Shown here: piece by piece, positions 1 to 7,703 of the stretch
Layout of the letters: every line of letters starts with the position of its first letter
How positions within the stretch are numbered: the first letter of the stretch is position 1
Assembly: GCA_964551295.1 (NCBI GenBank)
Contig: CAZKDJ010000017.1
Location: 1-35,370, forward strand
Reading direction: 5' to 3'
Origin: JAFGED01 sp964551295
Lineage (GTDB): Bacteria; Chloroflexota; Anaerolineae; B4-G1
DNA: 35,370 bases
Translations under genes and position numbers: made by a program
Notes under the pieces: generated by a model
Told to the model about the DNA's origin: nothing
The model's input: only the letters and a program-made list of their open reading frames with translations
Database searches by the model: none

Positions 1-98
1 CTGAGGCGGACAAACTGCTGGCCGAGGATGACGGGCGAGCCTGGTACAGCGGTTGTGGGGCAGTTAAAGTGGTTGGTGGATCGACAAGCGAGCCATAG
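1..98 (+). CDS. 3' end of an unidentified gene (partial)
   Basis: The third forward frame is open from the window edge to a TAG at 96-98. It encodes about 31 residues of protein-like composition, starting EADKLLAEDD and ending GGSTSEP. The stop lies 16 bases before the histidine kinase start, so the two could be co-transcribed. Another forward frame is also open, to a TAA at 100-102, so the choice of frame is a judgement. No family is recognised from so short a tail. Confidence 0.35.
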   Translation, partial: EADKLLAEDDGRAWYSGCGAVKVVGGSTSEP

Positions 99-114
99 GT
101 AAAGGAGGCCGCCT

Positions 115-1938
115 ATGCCCAAGACAAAACAATGGATCGTCTTTTACATCGCCATCGGCGTTGGGATAGCGTGGGGAGCCGCCGGATATTTCATCTTCTA
201 CGTGGCCCACGAAATCGTCCAGACCCCGGTCGCCGGTGTTGCGCTGGCTGTAGCGTTCGGATTGGCCATAGGTTTTGCATTCTACCTCTTTTTCAAGTTC
301 ACCCTGCGTGCCTTTACCTGGCCTTTCCTCCGACGGGCCCAGGCGCTGACCACCCGTCCCATCGCCGAGCTGCCCACGGCCTGGTCGTCCAGCGAGCTCG
401 ACAAGTTGGAAGAGGTCCTCGCCGAGGCGCTGGCCACGCTGGAGCGGCTTGACCTGTTCAGCGAGATCGCGGGAGAGATCGTCGCTACCCTCGAGCCGCA
501 AAAAACGCTGGGCCGCATCGTGGCCACGGCGGTAGAGACGCTACCGGCGACCTCCGGCTTGATCTTTTTGCTGGACGAGGAAAGCCGGCGGTACACCGTG
601 CGCGCCCACTACTTGCTCCCCCTGCTCGATGGACAGACGGAGCAAATCTCCTTTGCAGCGGGCGAAGGCGTGCCGGGCTGGGTGGTGATCCAGGGCCAGC
701 CGCTCATCCTCTCTGACGTCCAATCGGACGAGCGAGTGCATCCCCTCATCCGCGAGGCAGGGGTCAAGTCACTTTTGAGCGCGCCGTTATCCATCGGCGG
801 GCGCCAAATAGGCGCGTTGAACCTCTTCAGTGACGAGGCTGCAGATGCCTTTGACGAGCACGACGTGCACTTGACCAAGATCTATGCCGATCTGGCGGCG
901 GTGGCTATCGACAACGCACGGCTCTACCAGTCGGTCGAGGACGAGCGACACCGGTTCGCCGCCATTCTAAGCGACGCGACCGACGCCATCGTCGTGCTGG
1001 ACCAGGCCGGGCGGGTGCTGCTGTTCAACTCGGCGGCCGAGGACTGCCTGGGCGATTTAACCGCCGGTCAGCCGATCAGCGCCTTGGGCTTGGACGACCT
1101 GGTGACCGCTCTCGACGAAGCGCGCAGGGCCAAGGGCTCTATGGTACGCGAGGTCGCCACCCCCGACGATCGGATGCTTTACGCCAGCGTGTCGCCCGTC
1201 CACGACGTGGGCTGGGTGATCATGATGCAGGACATCACCAGCCTCAAGAAGTTGGACAAGCTGCGCACCCAGTGGGTGGCCGCTGTCTCCCACGACCTGA
1301 AGAACCCCATCGCCGCCGTGCAGCTTTCGGCCGGGCTGTTGGAAAAGGCTGGGCCGCTGAACGATATGCAGAGGGAAATACTTGAGAAGATGCAGCGCGG
1401 CAGCGAGCGGCTGCGGTCGCTGGTGACCGATGTGTTGGACCTGGCGCGGCTGGAGGCCGGGCCGGCGCTGCGGCTGGGCACCATTAATCCTGTCCAGGTC
1501 ATCGCCGAGGCCATCTCCGACGTGGAGGCACTCGCCGCCGACAAGGGGCTGGCATTGATGACTGACTTGCCACCCGAATTGCCCCCTGTCCGAGGCGACG
1601 CAGCACTACTGGGCCAGGTGATGACCAATCTGTTGAGCAACGCCATCAAGTACACGCCGTCCGGCGGGCAGGTGACGGTGTGTGCCAAGCCGCGGAATGG
1701 CAAACTACAAGTCGAGGTGATCGACACTGGCCGTGGCATCCCGGCCGAGGCGCTGCCCCGCATCTTTGACCGCTTCTACCGGGCGCCAGAGAGCGAGGAG
1801 GAGGTTGAGGGGACGGGGCTGGGGTTGAGCATCGTCAAGTCCATCGTTGAAAAACACGGCGGCCAGATTTGGGTTGAGAGCGAGGAGGGTGCCGGCAGCA
1901 CGTTCGCGTTCACCGTGCCGGTGAGCGAGGGGAAATAG
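115..1938 (+). CDS. Membrane-bound GAF/PAS sensor histidine kinase
   Basis: This is a 607-residue two-component sensor kinase that would autophosphorylate a histidine and pass the phosphate to a response regulator not present here. Two N-terminal membrane segments lie at about residues 7-30 and 40-60, with almost no extracytoplasmic loop, so sensing is probably cytoplasmic. A GAF domain spans about 115-270 and a PAS domain about 278-375. The HisKA H-box VSHDLKNP puts the phosphoacceptor at His393. The ATPase N-box (NLLSNAIKYTP, about 505-515), G1 (DTGRGIP, 537-543) and G2 (GTGLGLS, 566-572) are all intact. The ATG has a strong Shine-Dalgarno AAAGGAGG at 101-108. Its TAG stop is the first three bases of a dispersed repeat (1936-1955). 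The ligand is unknown; the kinase call is secure. Confidence 0.95.
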   Translation: MPKTKQWIVFYIAIGVGIAWGAAGYFIFYVAHEIVQTPVAGVALAVAFGLAIGFAFYLFFKFTLRAFTWPFLRRAQALTTRPIAELPTAWSSSELDKLEEVLAEALATLERLDLFSEIAGEIVATLEPQKTLGRIVATAVETLPATSGLIFLLDEESRRYTVRAHYLLPLLDGQTEQISFAAGEGVPGWVVIQGQPLILSDVQSDERVHPLIREAGVKSLLSAPLSIGGRQIGALNLFSDEAADAFDEHDVHLTKIYADLAAVAIDNARLYQSVEDERHRFAAILSDATDAIVVLDQAGRVLLFNSAAEDCLGDLTAGQPISALGLDDLVTALDEARRAKGSMVREVATPDDRMLYASVSPVHDVGWVIMMQDITSLKKLDKLRTQWVAAVSHDLKNPIAAVQLSAGLLEKAGPLNDMQREILEKMQRGSERLRSLVTDVLDLARLEAGPALRLGTINPVQVIAEAISDVEALAADKGLALMTDLPPELPPVRGDAALLGQVMTNLLSNAIKYTPSGGQVTVCAKPRNGKLQVEVIDTGRGIPAEALPRIFDRFYRAPESEEEVEGTGLGLSIVKSIVEKHGGQIWVESEEGAGSTFAFTVPVSEGK

Positions 1939-1976
1939 CCACGATTTCCAAGTCGAGGCGGTCGCGCGATTTCGCG
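1936..1976. repeat. Dispersed repeat, left-half copy
   Basis: Bases 1936-1955 match 8035-8054 (inside the MITE) at 18 of 20 positions. The consensus is TAGCCRCGATTTCCAARTCG. A palindromic continuation (GTCGCGCGATTTCGCG) follows. The first three bases are the stop codon of the histidine kinase. A right-half copy is at 14210-14231. Confidence 0.55.
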
Positions 1977-1983
1977 TTGTGCG

Positions 1984-1989
1984 TATAAT
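1984..1989 (+). promoter_or_regulatory. -10 box upstream of the methyltransferase gene
   Basis: A perfect TATAAT lies at 1984-1989 with no convincing -35 box. Transcription would start near 1996. That makes an ATG at 1998 essentially leaderless, while the ATG at 2031 would have a 35-base leader containing a Shine-Dalgarno sequence. This supports the later start. Confidence 0.5.
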
Positions 1990-2030
1990 AGCCTGGGATG
2001 TTGGAAGACGTGAGGAGAGTTGACGAGTAC

Positions 2031-2840
2031 ATGAGCAAAGAGGGCGACGTCGTGCGCGATCTGTTTGGCGACATCTTCCGCCCCGGCGGGCTGGCGCTGA
2101 CGCGTCACCTGGGAGAGGTGCTCGATCTCACCCAGGGGGACGATGTGCTGGACGTAGCCTGCGGACGGGGCGCCTCCGCGGTCCACCTGACCGAGCGGTT
2201 TGGCTGCCACGTCACTGGCCTGGATTATGAGGCACGGAACATCGTCGCCGCTCACACCCTGGCCGAGGAGCGGGGCGTGAGCATCCTGACCACCTTCCGT
2301 CAGGGCGACGCCGAAGAGCCAGGGTTGCCCTTTGACGACGAGACCTTTGATGTCGTCATCTCCGAGTGCTCCTTCTGCACGTTTCCGGATAAGGCCGCCG
2401 CTGCCGCCGAGATGGCGCGCGTGCTCCGCAGCCCCGGGCCTTCAGCCCAAGCCTCAGGCCAAGGGCCTGCCGAAGGGAAGCCGGGCGGTCGCTTGGGACT
2501 GACCGACATAACTGCCAGCGGTCCGCTGCCTGAGGACATTCAGATGCTGCTGTCCTGGATCGCGCGCATCGCCGGGGTCGACACGCCGGAGGGCTATGTA
2601 GAAACGCTGCGCAAGGCAGGCTTTGACGATTTCACCGTCCAAGACCAGCGGAACGCGCTGCTGGACATGGTGATCGACATTCGTCGCAAGCTGCTGGGGG
2701 CAGAGATCGCCGTGGGCCTGGGCAAGCTCGATCTGGGCGACATCGACCTGAACGAGGCCAAGCGACAAGCCCGCCACAGCGCGGAGTTGATCCAGGAGGG
2801 CACGGTGGGCTACACGCTCATCACAGCCCAGAAAAAGTGA
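2031..2840 (+). CDS. SAM-dependent methyltransferase (class I)
   Basis: The product is about 269 residues with a Rossmann-fold methyltransferase domain. The SAM-binding motif I is VLDVACGRGASAV, followed by an acidic motif II around GLDYEARN and motif III around DVVISECSFCTF. The overall pattern resembles ubiE/arsM-type methyltransferases; the substrate cannot be named. The ATG at 2031 is preferred because GAGGAGAG lies at 2012-2019; an in-frame ATG at 1998 would add 11 residues with no ribosome site. Between motifs III and IV, where relatives usually read VLRPGGRLGL, 17 extra Pro/Gly/Ala/Gln residues interrupt the sequence. These are encoded by a hairpin-forming repeat at 2430-2480. The insert keeps the frame, so the protein is probably still made. 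Confidence 0.85.
   Translation: MSKEGDVVRDLFGDIFRPGGLALTRHLGEVLDLTQGDDVLDVACGRGASAVHLTERFGCHVTGLDYEARNIVAAHTLAEERGVSILTTFRQGDAEEPGLPFDDETFDVVISECSFCTFPDKAAAAAEMARVLRSPGPSAQASGQGPAEGKPGGRLGLTDITASGPLPEDIQMLLSWIARIAGVDTPEGYVETLRKAGFDDFTVQDQRNALLDMVIDIRRKLLGAEIAVGLGKLDLGDIDLNEAKRQARHSAELIQEGTVGYTLITAQKK
2430..2480 (+). repeat. 51-bp palindromic insertion inside the methyltransferase gene
   Basis: The segment encodes the 17 residues SPGPSAQASGQGPAEGK between VLR and PGGRLGL. It contains a perfect hairpin, CAGGCC-AAG-GGCCTG (2455-2469), inside a looser outer pairing of CCTTCAGC with GCCGAAGG. Its length is a multiple of three. It looks like a palindromic element that inserted without breaking the frame. 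The boundaries are inferred from the family's usual sequence at this point. Confidence 0.5.
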
Positions 2841-2904
2841 CAACTGGCCAATCAATCACACACCGGCGGGTGGCAGCGCCTTCGCGTGACAGAGTGAGAG
2901 CCCT

Positions 2905-3570
2905 ATGCCCCAGGAATACGTCCTTTGGTCCCCGCTAAGCGTCGAGGAGTGCATCCGCCGGCTCACGGAAGAAAATGAAAAGATGCGCCATGTCCGGACG
3001 TTTCGAATCGACCGCTGCCGACTAGTACTGGCCAAGATCGACGAGCATGGCTTGACCCTGTATCCGGCGCTTCATACTCGCCTGGAGTATGGGACGTATT
3101 TTCGTGGCACGTTTGAGCCATGGGCTGAGGGAACGATCATCAGGGGAGATTTCAGAGCCCATCCACTTCTAACGATCCCGTTGCTGATTTGCGGAACGGG
3201 CACAGTTGTGTCCTGTTTAGTGGTTGGCTTGATAGCCCCCATTATTATCGGCGTGCTTCTCATCGTCGGTGATAAAATAGCCCAGATTGATCAAGATGCA
3301 TACACAATACTCGTCCTCTGGGCTGCCTGCTCGTGGACGATGCCGCTATTTTGGGCGCTGATGGGCGCCGTCTTTGCGTTAGTTGCGCATTTAGAAAGAC
3401 CGGGGTATAAGCAACGAATCTCAAAATTCATTGAAACCACCCTAGATGCCCGGCCGAGTTTTTGGGGCAAGACGCGCTTGTCTGACGCTACCCATACAGC
3501 ATCCACGCATTTGAATCCTGCGGTCAAACCTTTGCCCACGTCCCTGCCGGCGAATATTACATCGGGTTGA
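2905..3570 (+). CDS. Hypothetical membrane protein
   Basis: The product is 221 residues and matches no family I recognise. The first 85 residues are soluble and contain several charged stretches. Two long hydrophobic stretches follow, at about residues 92-122 and 132-160, giving two or three membrane helices. The tail of about 55 residues is polar. The N-terminal half (VEECIRRLTEEN, then a motif rich in Tyr/Gly/Thr with RGTFEPWAEGT) resembles bacterial proteins with a cytoplasmic domain before a membrane hairpin, but this is not diagnostic. The ATG at 2905 has only a weak upstream GAG-rich site. The gene sits alone between the methyltransferase and the arginase-like gene and looks lower in GC than its neighbours. 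Confidence 0.6.
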   Translation: MPQEYVLWSPLSVEECIRRLTEENEKMRHVRTFRIDRCRLVLAKIDEHGLTLYPALHTRLEYGTYFRGTFEPWAEGTIIRGDFRAHPLLTIPLLICGTGTVVSCLVVGLIAPIIIGVLLIVGDKIAQIDQDAYTILVLWAACSWTMPLFWALMGAVFALVAHLERPGYKQRISKFIETTLDARPSFWGKTRLSDATHTASTHLNPAVKPLPTSLPANITSG

Positions 3571-3610
3571 GGGGATTCGTTCGCGCATTGGCAAGTCTAG
3601 TTTGAAGTTA

Positions 3611-3630
3611 GGCCGATGTCCGTCGGCCTT
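3611..3630 (+). terminator. Possible stem-loop between membrane protein and arginase-like gene
   Basis: GGCCGA (3611-3616) and TCGGCC (3623-3628) form a six-pair stem with a six-base loop. Only TT follows, so this is at best a weak terminator. It lies 40 bases after the stop at 3570 and 20 bases before the next start. Confidence 0.25.
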
Positions 3631-3647
3631 GGTATAGGAGATTGCCC

Positions 3648-4496
3648 GTGGATATCGAACTCATCTTGGTGCCATACGACTCTGGCTACAAAGGAGTCCG
3701 GGCAGGATGTGGCCCGATCCGCTTCCTCGAACATGGCCTAGATCAGATCCTCAGCGGTTCAGGTCATAAAGTGACCGTACAGCAAATCGACTCGTGTGCT
3801 CGTCTAACTACCGAGATCGGAGCCACATTCGAGTTGGCTCGGAATCTGGCCGCTGTCGTCCGGTCGGCAGTTGACCGCCAGGCCTTTCCCATCGTGCTTG
3901 CCGGGAACTGCAACAGCTGCGTCGGCACCGTGGCGGGGATCGGTCCAAGTGAGCTAGGCGTTGTCTGGCTGGATGCTCACGGGGACTTTAACACACCCGA
4001 GACGACTGAAAGCGGGTTTCTCGATGGCATGGGGCTGGCGATGGCTACGGGTCGCTGTTGGAAGGCCTTGTTAAGGACGGTCCCAGGCTTTAGCGCGATC
4101 GTTGATGCGAACGTCATACATATTGGCTCACGCGATTTGGATGCCGAGGAAGAGCGCATGCTGAAGCAATCGGATATTCAGCTCGTGTTACCAAATGGCG
4201 TGGAAGCATCCAGCGTTCGTAGAGCCGTCAAAACAGCCTTCACAGAGTTGCGAAGACGCGTCAATAGGGTCTATCTGCACATTGATGTTGATGTGTTGCA
4301 CGTTGCTGGAGCAAAGCCCAACCATCTCGCGGTGCCTGGGGGGGTGTCTGTACAACTGGTGGAGGAATTCATAGGTACGGCCAGAGAGATGTTTGAGGTA
4401 TGTGCAGTCGCCATCACCTCCTTCGACCCGGCCTACGATCGTGAAAACCGGGTACTTGGTGCCGGCATCAGGCTGCTTGAGGCGGCGACGCGGTAG
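3648..4496 (+). CDS. Arginase/agmatinase-family protein with altered metal site
   Basis: The product is 282 residues, the usual length of ureohydrolases, the binuclear manganese enzymes that cleave guanidino compounds or formimidoylglutamate. The second metal motif is intact as WLDAHGDFNTP (Asp109, His111, Asp113), and the fourth is recognisable as HIDVDVL (about 221-227). The first motif, normally GGDHS, reads GNCNS at about 86-90, so the usual metal-ligand His is Asn. The tail of the fourth motif also departs from the usual DxxDP. It is therefore either a subfamily with a different metal site or a non-hydrolytic relative. GTG 3648 is chosen because ATAGGAG ends at 3640, seven bases upstream. 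A TTG at 3642 is too close to that site. Confidence 0.8.
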   Translation: MDIELILVPYDSGYKGVRAGCGPIRFLEHGLDQILSGSGHKVTVQQIDSCARLTTEIGATFELARNLAAVVRSAVDRQAFPIVLAGNCNSCVGTVAGIGPSELGVVWLDAHGDFNTPETTESGFLDGMGLAMATGRCWKALLRTVPGFSAIVDANVIHIGSRDLDAEEERMLKQSDIQLVLPNGVEASSVRRAVKTAFTELRRRVNRVYLHIDVDVLHVAGAKPNHLAVPGGVSVQLVEEFIGTAREMFEVCAVAITSFDPAYDRENRVLGAGIRLLEAATR

Positions 4497-4555
4497 GAGC
4501 GGCCGTTTCTTGGGTTCGAGGGATTTAGAAGTAGCCGCCTAAACGAGGAGCATAC

Positions 4556-5341
4556 ATGGAAAACTGGACTCCGGAAAGCCAACCACCCAATTACGAGCAG
4601 GTTCGCAAAGTCGGAACCGTGACGACCTTTAGACAACTGCTCGCCGCATCGACGCCGCGTTACTTTGTGGCCCCGACCCTCATCGGGCTTAACGTGGTGA
4701 TCTTTGCGCTGATGACCCTGCTGGGCGTGCCGCTCTTCAATCTGACGGACAGACAGCCGACGGGGTTGGGGTTACAAATATTCGCCTTGGGCGCCAACTA
4801 TGGTCCGGCCACCCTCGGCGGCCAGTGGTGGCGGCTGCTGTCATCGACCTTTATCCACGGCGGCATTATTCATCTGGCGTTCAATATGCAGTGCCTGTGG
4901 CAGTTGGGCAAGCTGACGGAGCGATTATACGGCAACTGGGCCTTTTTGATGCTTTACGTCCTGAGCGGCCTGGGCGGCAGTGTCGCCAGCCTGTGGTGGA
5001 ATCCGAATACCGTCAGCGTGGGGGCCTCCGGGGCCATATTCGGCGTTGCCGGCGGACTGGCGGCGTTCCTCTACCTGGGCAAGCTGCCGCTGTCCCGCGC
5101 GGCGACCCAGAGGATTCTCTCAAGCACAATGGTCTTTGTGGGCTACAACCTGCTGTTTGGTTTCATCAACACCGGTATTGACAACGCGGCACACATCGGC
5201 GGACTGATGACCGGCGCGCTGGTGGGGGCGCTGCTCACCCGCCCGCTGCCTCCACCGGAGGGATTCTCGCGCCTGCCCAAGGCCCTCGTCGCCGTAGGCC
5301 TCGTACTGCTCCTGGTCGTGGGCACGCTATTCCTGAGGTGA
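4556..5341 (+). CDS. Rhomboid-family intramembrane serine protease
   Basis: The 261-residue integral membrane protein has about six or seven helices after a 30-residue cytoplasmic N-terminus. The rhomboid fingerprint is complete. HGGIIHLAFN (His101, His106, Asn110) lies in helix 2, GASGAIFG gives the catalytic Ser158 in helix 4, and NAAHIGG gives the catalytic His203 in helix 6. The protease would cleave substrates within or next to the membrane. The substrate is unknown. The ATG has GAGGAG at 4541-4546. No upstream promoter is obvious in the 59-base gap after the arginase-like gene, so read-through is possible. The last 199 bases lie opposite the C-terminal part of the Zn-ribbon frame on the other strand. 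Confidence 0.93.
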   Translation: MENWTPESQPPNYEQVRKVGTVTTFRQLLAASTPRYFVAPTLIGLNVVIFALMTLLGVPLFNLTDRQPTGLGLQIFALGANYGPATLGGQWWRLLSSTFIHGGIIHLAFNMQCLWQLGKLTERLYGNWAFLMLYVLSGLGGSVASLWWNPNTVSVGASGAIFGVAGGLAAFLYLGKLPLSRAATQRILSSTMVFVGYNLLFGFINTGIDNAAHIGGLMTGALVGALLTRPLPPPEGFSRLPKALVAVGLVLLLVVGTLFLR

Positions 5342-5706
5342 AATGGCCTTTTCATGGCAGGACTTGCGGGATTGACGATTTTTCTGCATCTTGTTAATTT
5401 TGTAAACCCCGTCGATTTCACTTCCAGTGGTCGGTCTTCTGTCGCGACCTGCACGGCGATACCGCCCATGTGCGTCTCATCCGCCCAACACCTGACGCCG
5501 TCGATGAAGCACACGTGGCTGTTCCTGTCCTTCCCGCTGTCGGCATAGCGAGCCAAGAACCCACCTGAAAGGGACGTGTTGTAGAACCGCAGCGGGCGTC
5601 CCTCCTCATCACACGCTCGCTCGACACAAACCCTGCACACCTGGCGCGGGTAGCGGGGGTTGAAAGCCATTCGCTCGCCGCATATGGGGCACGCTTTGTC
5701 GCTCAC
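5143..5706 (-). CDS. Small Zn-ribbon protein with antisense C-terminal extension
   Basis: The GTG at 5706 is preceded by GGTGAGGA and starts a frame reading DKACPICGERMAFNP with two CxxC knuckles (CPIC and CRVC), a probable treble-clef zinc site. Segments NTSLSGGF, HVCFIDG and CWADETHMGG follow. These resemble a short bacterial family of about 90-100 residues that I recall only as uncharacterised, ending near the GGI motif. Here the frame stays open for about 90 more residues, and its last 66 lie antisense to the rhomboid gene. That tail (rich in Arg/Ser/Pro/Thr) looks like reverse-strand translation, so the ancestral stop has probably been lost. The gene is the last member of the minus-strand group after DUF1028, 77 bases downstream of it. 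Confidence 0.65.
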   Translation of the reverse strand: MSDKACPICGERMAFNPRYPRQVCRVCVERACDEEGRPLRFYNTSLSGGFLARYADSGKDRNSHVCFIDGVRCWADETHMGGIAVQVATEDRPLEVKSTGFTKLTRCRKIVNPASPAMKRPFHLRNSVPTTRSSTRPTATRALGRRENPSGGGSGRVSSAPTSAPVISPPMCAALSIPVLMKPNSRL

Positions 5707-5783
5707 TCCATCCTCACCATGTCGAACTTGCGTTGCTGTGCCTGCCCCGGATTGGGCGGGCAGATGCACTCGACGTCCAAGCG

Positions 5784-6662
5784 TCAACTCTGGGCGAATC
5801 TCGTGTGCAGGTACTCCACTATCCGCCGATCGATCACATCCCCCGTGCCATCCCAGCGCTCCTCCAAGTTCTCCGTATCGACCAACTCTCGCAGCGCCCT
5901 GCGCGTGGCTGCATCAAAGGCACCCGTCGTCGGACCCGCGTAACGTCCCGTCCGGCGCAACAGGTCCTGCAGCTCGGATGCGACGCTTTCGAGGGGGACG
6001 AGATCGTCGGGATCGACCTCGCCAAAGTAGAAGTGGTGCAGCCCGACGAGCTCTTTGAGCTTGAGGATGGGCGCGGGATCGTCGTCCACGCGCAGGTCCA
6101 GGTAGCGATCGTTGTTGCCGCCGTACCCGCCGCTCTCCCGCACTACCAGCACCCCGGCCGATTGACGCCCGCGCTTATCCCCACCCGCCTCCTGACCGGC
6201 CAACAACGCCTCCACCAGCCAGTCTGCCAGTTCACCTGCTTCCTCGCGCTCCTGCTCGAACCGGCGCACCATGGCCTCGACCGTTCCCGGAATCAGGATG
6301 TTGCCCTGGCAGGTGAACCCCTCACCGACGACGTGCCCGGCCCACGCGATGCACTCGGGGCCGGTGTAGGCGGCCGCTCGCCCGACGCTATCGACCACGC
6401 CCACCTGGCGCGCCGCTCGCTCATCGTCCTCCCCGACGAGCGCTTCCACCACCTCCTGTGCTGGCATACCCCCTTCCATCATCTCCAGCCCCCGGGGGCC
6501 GTAGGTCAGGTTGGCGTAAGCCTGGGTCGCCACCGCACCCGCCCCGGCGCGCGCCCAGGAGACGACGGCCGCCGCGGCCAGGAACTTGGATTGGACGGCG
6601 ACGCCCCACTCCTGATTGTGGGGATCATAGGCCACAATGGAAAAGGTCGCTATGGGTCGCAT
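5784..6662 (-). CDS. DUF1028 protein with peptidoglycan-binding-like C-terminus
   Basis: The product is 292 residues. Residues 1-205 match the DUF1028 family (TFSIVAYDP at the N-terminus, GVAVQSKFLA, ATQAYANLTYGPRGLE, then TGPECIAWAGH and GNILIPGTVEAM). Its fold is thought to be related to Ntn-hydrolases, but its substrate is unknown. Residues 215-292 (DLVPLESVASELQDLL through TTGAFDAATRRALRELV) resemble the small helical peptidoglycan-binding-type domain often joined to DUF1028. There is no signal peptide, so the protein appears cytoplasmic. The ATG at 6662 has AGGAGGT just upstream. Only two bases separate it from the stop of the upstream membrane/CbrC-like gene, so the two are translated from one message. 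Confidence 0.9.
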   Translation of the reverse strand: MRPIATFSIVAYDPHNQEWGVAVQSKFLAAAAVVSWARAGAGAVATQAYANLTYGPRGLEMMEGGMPAQEVVEALVGEDDERAARQVGVVDSVGRAAAYTGPECIAWAGHVVGEGFTCQGNILIPGTVEAMVRRFEQEREEAGELADWLVEALLAGQEAGGDKRGRQSAGVLVVRESGGYGGNNDRYLDLRVDDDPAPILKLKELVGLHHFYFGEVDPDDLVPLESVASELQDLLRRTGRYAGPTTGAFDAATRRALRELVDTENLEERWDGTGDVIDRRIVEYLHTRFAQS

Positions 6663-6664
6663 TT

Positions 6665-7579
6665 CTACCTCCTGTCCTCCACTTCCCACACTTTCAGCGG
6701 CTCCTCGTCCCAATCGGGGTGCATCTCCTGCAACTGCCCGCGCAGCGATCCGACGTCCCCCTCGTTGGTCGAGCCTTTCACGTCTGCCAGCTTGCCCGCC
6801 ACCAGGCACGCCTCGCAGACGAAGGCGACCTCGTCGCAGCCGTAGAACGGCTCCTTGTAGCCGGGGCGCTCCTGACCGCACAGGTCGCAGGGCTGCGCCT
6901 GATCGGTGTAGGTCGAAAATGCGTGGGGATGCTCAAAATAGCGAAAGCCCGTCTCCTCACCGCGCTCCACTTCCTCCGCATCCACATCCCGCAGCCAGTA
7001 TCCGGGCGTTACCTCGGTCAGGCAGGCCCGCTTGGCAATCGCACCCAGGATAGTCCTTTTGCGCCGCTGCCACGTTGCTCTATCCCACGTTGGCTTGTAC
7101 ACTTTGCCCCCCGCATGGATGCTCACCTCCGTGATGTAGATGCGGGCACCGCCGGAACGGCCGTGCACCGTCACCTCCATCTTTTCGATCTCGGACCACG
7201 GCAGGCGCACCAGGCGGAACGGAAAGCGCGGGAACTGGATGCCCTCGGCGTCGATGACCGTTCGCTCGCGCCACTTGAGCAGCAATGCCAACAGCGGCAG
7301 CGCGATCGTGAACACGCCAAAGCATGGTACCGACACCGCCACCAGGGGAAAGAATCCCTCCTCGAAGGCGGTTTGCAGGATGTAGGCCAGGCTGGGGGTG
7401 CCGAGGCAGGAGAGGAGGTAGAACAAGACCACCAGCGGGGCGATCGAGCCGACGATGACGCCGCTCCCCGTCTGGGGATCAAAGCGCCCCTCGGCCTTGC
7501 GCTGCTGATTGCGCACCAGGAGCGCGACCCCCACGCCGATCCACAAAACGATCATCAAACCCAAACACAGATATCCCAT
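6665..7579 (-). CDS. Membrane protein fused to a CbrC-like (UPF0167) zinc domain
   Basis: The product is 304 residues. An N-terminal signal-anchor-like helix (2-22) is followed by two more membrane segments at about 43-65 and 75-95. Residues 105-175 (RTVIDAEGIQFPRF, RLVRLPWSEIEKMEV) look like the bacterial PH-like domain found in small membrane proteins. The C-terminal 95 residues, FRYFEHPHAF then CDLCGQERPGY and CEACLVAGK, match the CbrC/UPF0167 pattern with two CxxC zinc pairs. CbrC is known from colicin E2 tolerance in E. coli, where its action is unclear. I know CbrC as a free-standing protein, so the membrane fusion is unusual. ATG 7579 has AAGGAG upstream. It is the first gene of a three-gene minus-strand operon. 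Confidence 0.75.
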   Translation of the reverse strand: MGYLCLGLMIVLWIGVGVALLVRNQQRKAEGRFDPQTGSGVIVGSIAPLVVLFYLLSCLGTPSLAYILQTAFEEGFFPLVAVSVPCFGVFTIALPLLALLLKWRERTVIDAEGIQFPRFPFRLVRLPWSEIEKMEVTVHGRSGGARIYITEVSIHAGGKVYKPTWDRATWQRRKRTILGAIAKRACLTEVTPGYWLRDVDAEEVERGEETGFRYFEHPHAFSTYTDQAQPCDLCGQERPGYKEPFYGCDEVAFVCEACLVAGKLADVKGSTNEGDVGSLRGQLQEMHPDWDEEPLKVWEVEDRR

Positions 7580-7640
7580 CTGTCTTACTCCTTCCGGGGC
7601 CAATCGATCGGCGAGTGAAGCAGCGTCGCTGCAACACAAA

Positions 7641-7674
7641 GCGGCGCACCCGTCCTGTGGACGGAACGCGCCGC
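7641..7674. repeat. Stem-loop in the leader of the membrane/CbrC-like gene
   Basis: GCGGCGC (7641-7647) pairs with GCGCCGC (7668-7674) and CCGTCC (7650-7655) pairs with GGACGG (7659-7664) around a TGT loop. On the minus strand this lies between the proposed promoter at 7676-7703 and the start at 7579, so it would be at the 5' end of the transcript. There is no T run, so it is not a classical terminator. Confidence 0.45.
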
Positions 7675-7675
7675 C

Positions 7676-7703
7676 TGTATATCGCCAGACTCAGTAGATC
7701 CAA
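7676..7703 (-). promoter_or_regulatory. Putative promoter of the CbrC-like/DUF1028/Zn-ribbon operon
   Basis: Read on the minus strand, TTGGAT (7698-7703), 16 bases, then TATACA (7676-7681). The -35 box lies inside the terminal repeat of the adjacent element (7687-7840), so the element would supply half of the promoter. Confidence 0.4.

Noticed and set aside
5733..7618. Long forward open frames opposite the DUF1028 and membrane/CbrC-like genes
   Set aside because: Composition is Arg/Pro/His-rich without domains, while the minus-strand frames show clear families, good ribosome sites and a two-base junction. These are shadows of the real genes.
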